Assembly: GCF_008085905.1 (NCBI RefSeq)
Contig: NZ_VSFF01000004.1
Coordinates: 124,001 to 188,000 of the forward strand
Direction of reading: 5' to 3'
Source: Actinomadura syzygii
GTDB taxonomy: Bacteria > Actinomycetota > Actinomycetes > Streptosporangiales > Streptosporangiaceae
Length of the DNA stretch: 64,000 nt
The notes under the pieces are model-generated. The model had not been told where the DNA came from. It was given only the letters and a program-made list of their open reading frames with translations, and searched no databases. Within the stretch, counting starts at the first letter, position 1, and each line of letters begins with the position of its first letter. The translations under genes were made by a program, and so were the position numbers. Below are positions 61,746-64,000 of this stretch, in pieces.

Positions 61746-62537
61746 ATGAACCCCAAGGCGTAAAGGGTGATCAAAACCGCCTCAACGTAACCCGCAACTC
61801 GAAACCGGGAAAGCATTCCGATTGATCTTGCAGGTGTGATCTAGACCACACAGTTACAGAGTAGTCCAAGAGGGAGCCCTGGGCATCCCCTCTTAATCGG
61901 TCGAGACGAGAGTGACAGGCAGTTGCATATCGCTACCTGAACGCGATCAGAGAGCTGACCGCTTTCGGCCGCAACATGGCGTTTGAATTCGCCCTCAATG
62001 GATAAATCAACACCCCGCGCCTTCTTCAGAGGCCCCAATGAGTCCGATTCAACACGGGCCCACCCCAACGCTCGGCGGTCTACGAACTCTCCGCCGACAA
62101 GTCACCGCATCCGCGCGCAGCTCGACCCGGCCAGCCACTCGCGCCCGCACTCCCGGACACGCCGACCGAACCACCGTCTCTCCTTGAACACCTTCACGGG
62201 GAGGGCGTCGCCCCGCGCCACCTTCACCCGGAGCACGGCACACATCACTGCAAAACCGCATGAGCTCGCATCCGCGCCGTAAGAGGCACACCGCGATTCC
62301 GCCCCGACCACCCAACCAGCCCAAGCACCATGCACACAGCACACGCCCGAACCACGCCAGATCACCCCTCCCCGGAACCGTCACAACCTCACGCTGAAGA
62401 CTGACTTCTCAAACCCCTGGGACGCGACACAGACACCTACAGAGAGTTTTTGATGAGTCACATTTAGTGATGGCATGTGGATGCTGCCCCGACCCGCGGG
62501 CGGTCCAGTACCGCCCCTACCTGGTAAGGATCCCGCC
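61746..62537. other. Non-coding stretch upstream of LamG and of the small secreted gene
   Basis: No gene is supported in about 790 bases. The promoter for the LamG-RHS operon must lie near 61750-61900, but I see no certain -10/-35 pair. Confidence 0.4.
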
Positions 62538-62969
62538 ATGCCTCGAATCCAGCGCGTCATGTTCGCCCTGACCACCGGCGTCACCGCCGCCACCGTCGCG
62601 GCGCCCTTGGCGGCTCACCCCGCCGGGGCGACCCCAGCGAAGACCGCTCCCGTCCAGGCTGCGGAGTGCGCGTCTCAGTACCCCCAATGGATCGGAACCT
62701 ACGTCGGCACCCTGCACGAGAAGAAGTTCACCATCGTCATGCAGCCGGGTGAACAAGCCAGCTATGAACTGACGGGCGTACAGAAGGGCACGATCAGCGC
62801 TCGGCTGGAGAAAGCTGGTGTCGATGCCTGGTGGATCCTGTTCGGTGGCAGCAAGCTGGACGTCGGCTTCTGGCCGTACTGTTCCGGAGGAAAGGTCACC
62901 AAATTCCAGGTGAAGACGGAGTTCGGAGTACGCGCTGACACCTGGGTGACGCGCCAGCAGTCCCAATGA
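62538..62969 (+). CDS. Small secreted protein of unknown function
   Basis: ATG at 62538 follows AAGGA (62526-62530); a frame from 62475 is less likely. The 143-residue protein has a signal peptide (VMFALTTGVTAATVAAPLAA, cleavage near AHPAGA) and a mature part of about 110 residues with a beta pattern: YPQWIGTYVGTLHEKKFTIV, YELTGVQKGTISARL, WWILFGGSKLDVGFWPYC. Two Cys (ECASQYP and PYCSGG) may pair. No enzyme motif is seen. Confidence 0.65.
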   Translation: MPRIQRVMFALTTGVTAATVAAPLAAHPAGATPAKTAPVQAAECASQYPQWIGTYVGTLHEKKFTIVMQPGEQASYELTGVQKGTISARLEKAGVDAWWILFGGSKLDVGFWPYCSGGKVTKFQVKTEFGVRADTWVTRQQSQ

Positions 62970-63045
62970 CCCGACCAAGGACGAGCCGCTGACCCCGGAG
63001 CAGATCCGCCAAGCCCGCGCCCTGCTCACCCAGCCCCTGCGGCCT
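62968..63045 (+). pseudogene. Scrap of a serine recombinase C-terminus
   Basis: Directly after the secreted gene the frame reads DPTKDEPLTPEQIRQARALL and TQP, resembling the start of the C-terminal HTH of Tn3-type resolvases, which normally continue as xxSVASIARLLGVSRSTLY. That continuation is absent. It is a short fragment and only suggestive. Confidence 0.35.
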
Positions 63046-63107
63046 GGCACCACCGGTCCCCCGAGATTAGGGGCGAAAGGTTCTCATTGCGCCGGGTTGG
63101 GTGCGCG

Positions 63108-63210
63108 CCACCGTCACCAGCGGAAACACCCGCTGACCTGTCCGATGAGGCAAGGGAGCCATCGGACGGCGCAGGCGGCCGAGTGCCGCCGGATCCCGCT
63201 GATGGCAACC
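63108..63210. repeat. Diverged direct repeat, copy B (partner at 11330-11432)
   Basis: Shares the identical 32-base core (63114-63145) and about 80% of the remaining positions with copy A at 11.3 kb, in the same orientation. It lies right after the resolvase scrap, in a region where mobile DNA has been lost. Confidence 0.8.
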
Positions 63211-63394
63211 CGCTGTGAACCTAGCGTGGACCGAACATTTCACCGACAATAGGGATCGGCCCCGGGGAGGCCCGCCGCCGCGCTCCGCAGCCCACCTCAG
63301 GGGAAGACGTCAGACGAGATGGCCGCCCCTTCGGAGGAGGCGACGCCTTCGGAGCCCGCCTCTTCCGAGCCTGCGTGCGCGTGGTGGGAGGGCG

Positions 63395-63998
63395 CTGCCA
63401 GCCGACCCCGCCTGCGTGCTGGTGCAGGGGGCGATGTGGCCCGACTTCCGGCGCGCGCTAACCGGCGTCCCGCACGACCCCGCGGGGCCCGATCCGCACC
63501 GTGCGACGCGGGCGCTACTCGGACAGGCCGAGTACGTCACCGCTCCGCCCGGGTTCACCGCCGCACAACTAACTGCCTGGTTTCCCGACGCGCTGGACGA
63601 GCCCACAGCCCAGCGCCGGCGTCTGCCCGGTCCGCTGGTCGAACACCGGCCCCGCCCAGTGAGCCGAACCCGCCCCATCGGCTGTACCGACTCGCCGACT
63701 ACCTCGAACAACATGCCCGCGCCGAACGCGCCTACCTCTGCTCCAGCACTTTCTGGACCGAGGCTGCTCACTGCGCCTCCACCTCCGACGACCTCGCCGT
63801 CATCGGAAGGGAGGCGGAGAAGAGAGGCCGCTACCGGCACGCCGCACACCTGTACCGGCAGGCTGTCGACGCCGGAAGCATCGCCGCGCTGAGTCCCTGG
63901 CCAGGTGGCGGGAGCAGACCGGCGACCGCGAGAGTGCGGAGCGGCTCCGCCGCTTCGGCCTGACCGCCGCCGGGGACGCCGAGGAGCCCTTGACCTAG
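63395..63998 (+). pseudogene. Broken repeat-NTPase (paralogue 4)
   Basis: Homology to the intact copy at 37129 begins at LPADPACVLVQGAMWPDFRR (its LLADPSRG ... MWPGF block), then jumps from FTAAQLT to WFPDALDEPTAQRRRLPGPL, a deletion of about 130 residues. The frame shifts near 63660 to RLYRLADYLEQHARAERAYL and again near 63890 before the typical ending RRFGLTAAGD and a stop at 63996. The P-loop part is missing. It is a dead gene of the same family; the repeat region retains only one or two units. Confidence 0.85.
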
Positions 63999-64000
63999 TA

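Noticed and set aside
59523..61763. A 746-codon plus-strand frame opposite the LamG gene
   Set aside because: The minus-strand frame has a signal peptide and LamG motifs; the plus frame is Arg/Pro-rich noise.
1..64000. CRISPR arrays
   Set aside because: No regularly spaced identical repeats with unique spacers were noticed; the only tandem identical units are the coding 96-bp repeats.

Overview
The window is very GC-rich DNA with frequent GTG starts, overlapping ATGA/GTGA gene junctions, and many regulators, ABC transporters and secreted proteins. This fits a filamentous actinomycete. A Thermomonosporaceae/Streptosporangiaceae type such as Actinomadura is my guess from the family mix, not something the sequence proves. 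No rRNA, complete tRNA or CRISPR array was found.

Layout. (1) 1-6.1 kb is the end of an integrative element: the first codons of a gene starting like SCO3933-family element regulators, a divergent XRE regulator, an AT-richer unknown gene, a tyrosine integrase broken by one frameshift (with a LacI-type helix-turn-helix inside it), a small excisionase-like HTH protein and a ribbon-helix-helix protein. (2) 6.8-9.5 kb holds a secreted NucA/NucB-type DNase convergent with a SUKH (SMI1/KNR4) protein. (3) 9.5-15 kb is decayed: tRNA-like pieces, a broken acetyltransferase, a ~103-bp repeat that recurs at 63.1 kb, and the first intact member of a repeat-NTPase family. (4) 15-28 kb is ordinary regulation and transport: oxidoreductase/AraC pair, ABC exporter with PadR module, and a lipoprotein/ABC/FtsX export operon. 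(5) 27-36.4 kb is an envelope-stress block: two two-component systems, a PAP2 phosphatase, a DedA protein, two BlaI repressors, an M56 BlaR1-like protease and an M14 peptidase. Three matching 18-bp palindromes (7+4+7) sit in front of PAP2/BlaI and in front of DedA-BlaI-M56, suggesting one regulon for lipid-carrier recycling. (6) 36.4-50.5 kb is a conflict/defence island: a second intact repeat NTPase, a broken and an intact NACHT NTPase, an OLD-family nuclease and a broken third repeat NTPase. (7) 50.6-61.7 kb is one operon read on the minus strand: LamG partner, 2319-residue RHS toxin with a Hint self-cleavage domain, immunity gene. (8) 62.5-64 kb holds a small secreted protein, a resolvase scrap, the second repeat copy and a fourth, broken repeat NTPase.

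How the parts may work together. Regions 6-8 look like an arsenal of intracellular sensors (NACHT, repeat NTPases, OLD) plus an interbacterial toxin, with much turnover: two of four repeat NTPases and one of two NACHTs are dead. Region 5 is the best candidate for a coherent, testable regulatory circuit. Functions for the repeat NTPases, the RHS C-terminal toxin and its immunity protein are not known to me and are described only by what can be seen.
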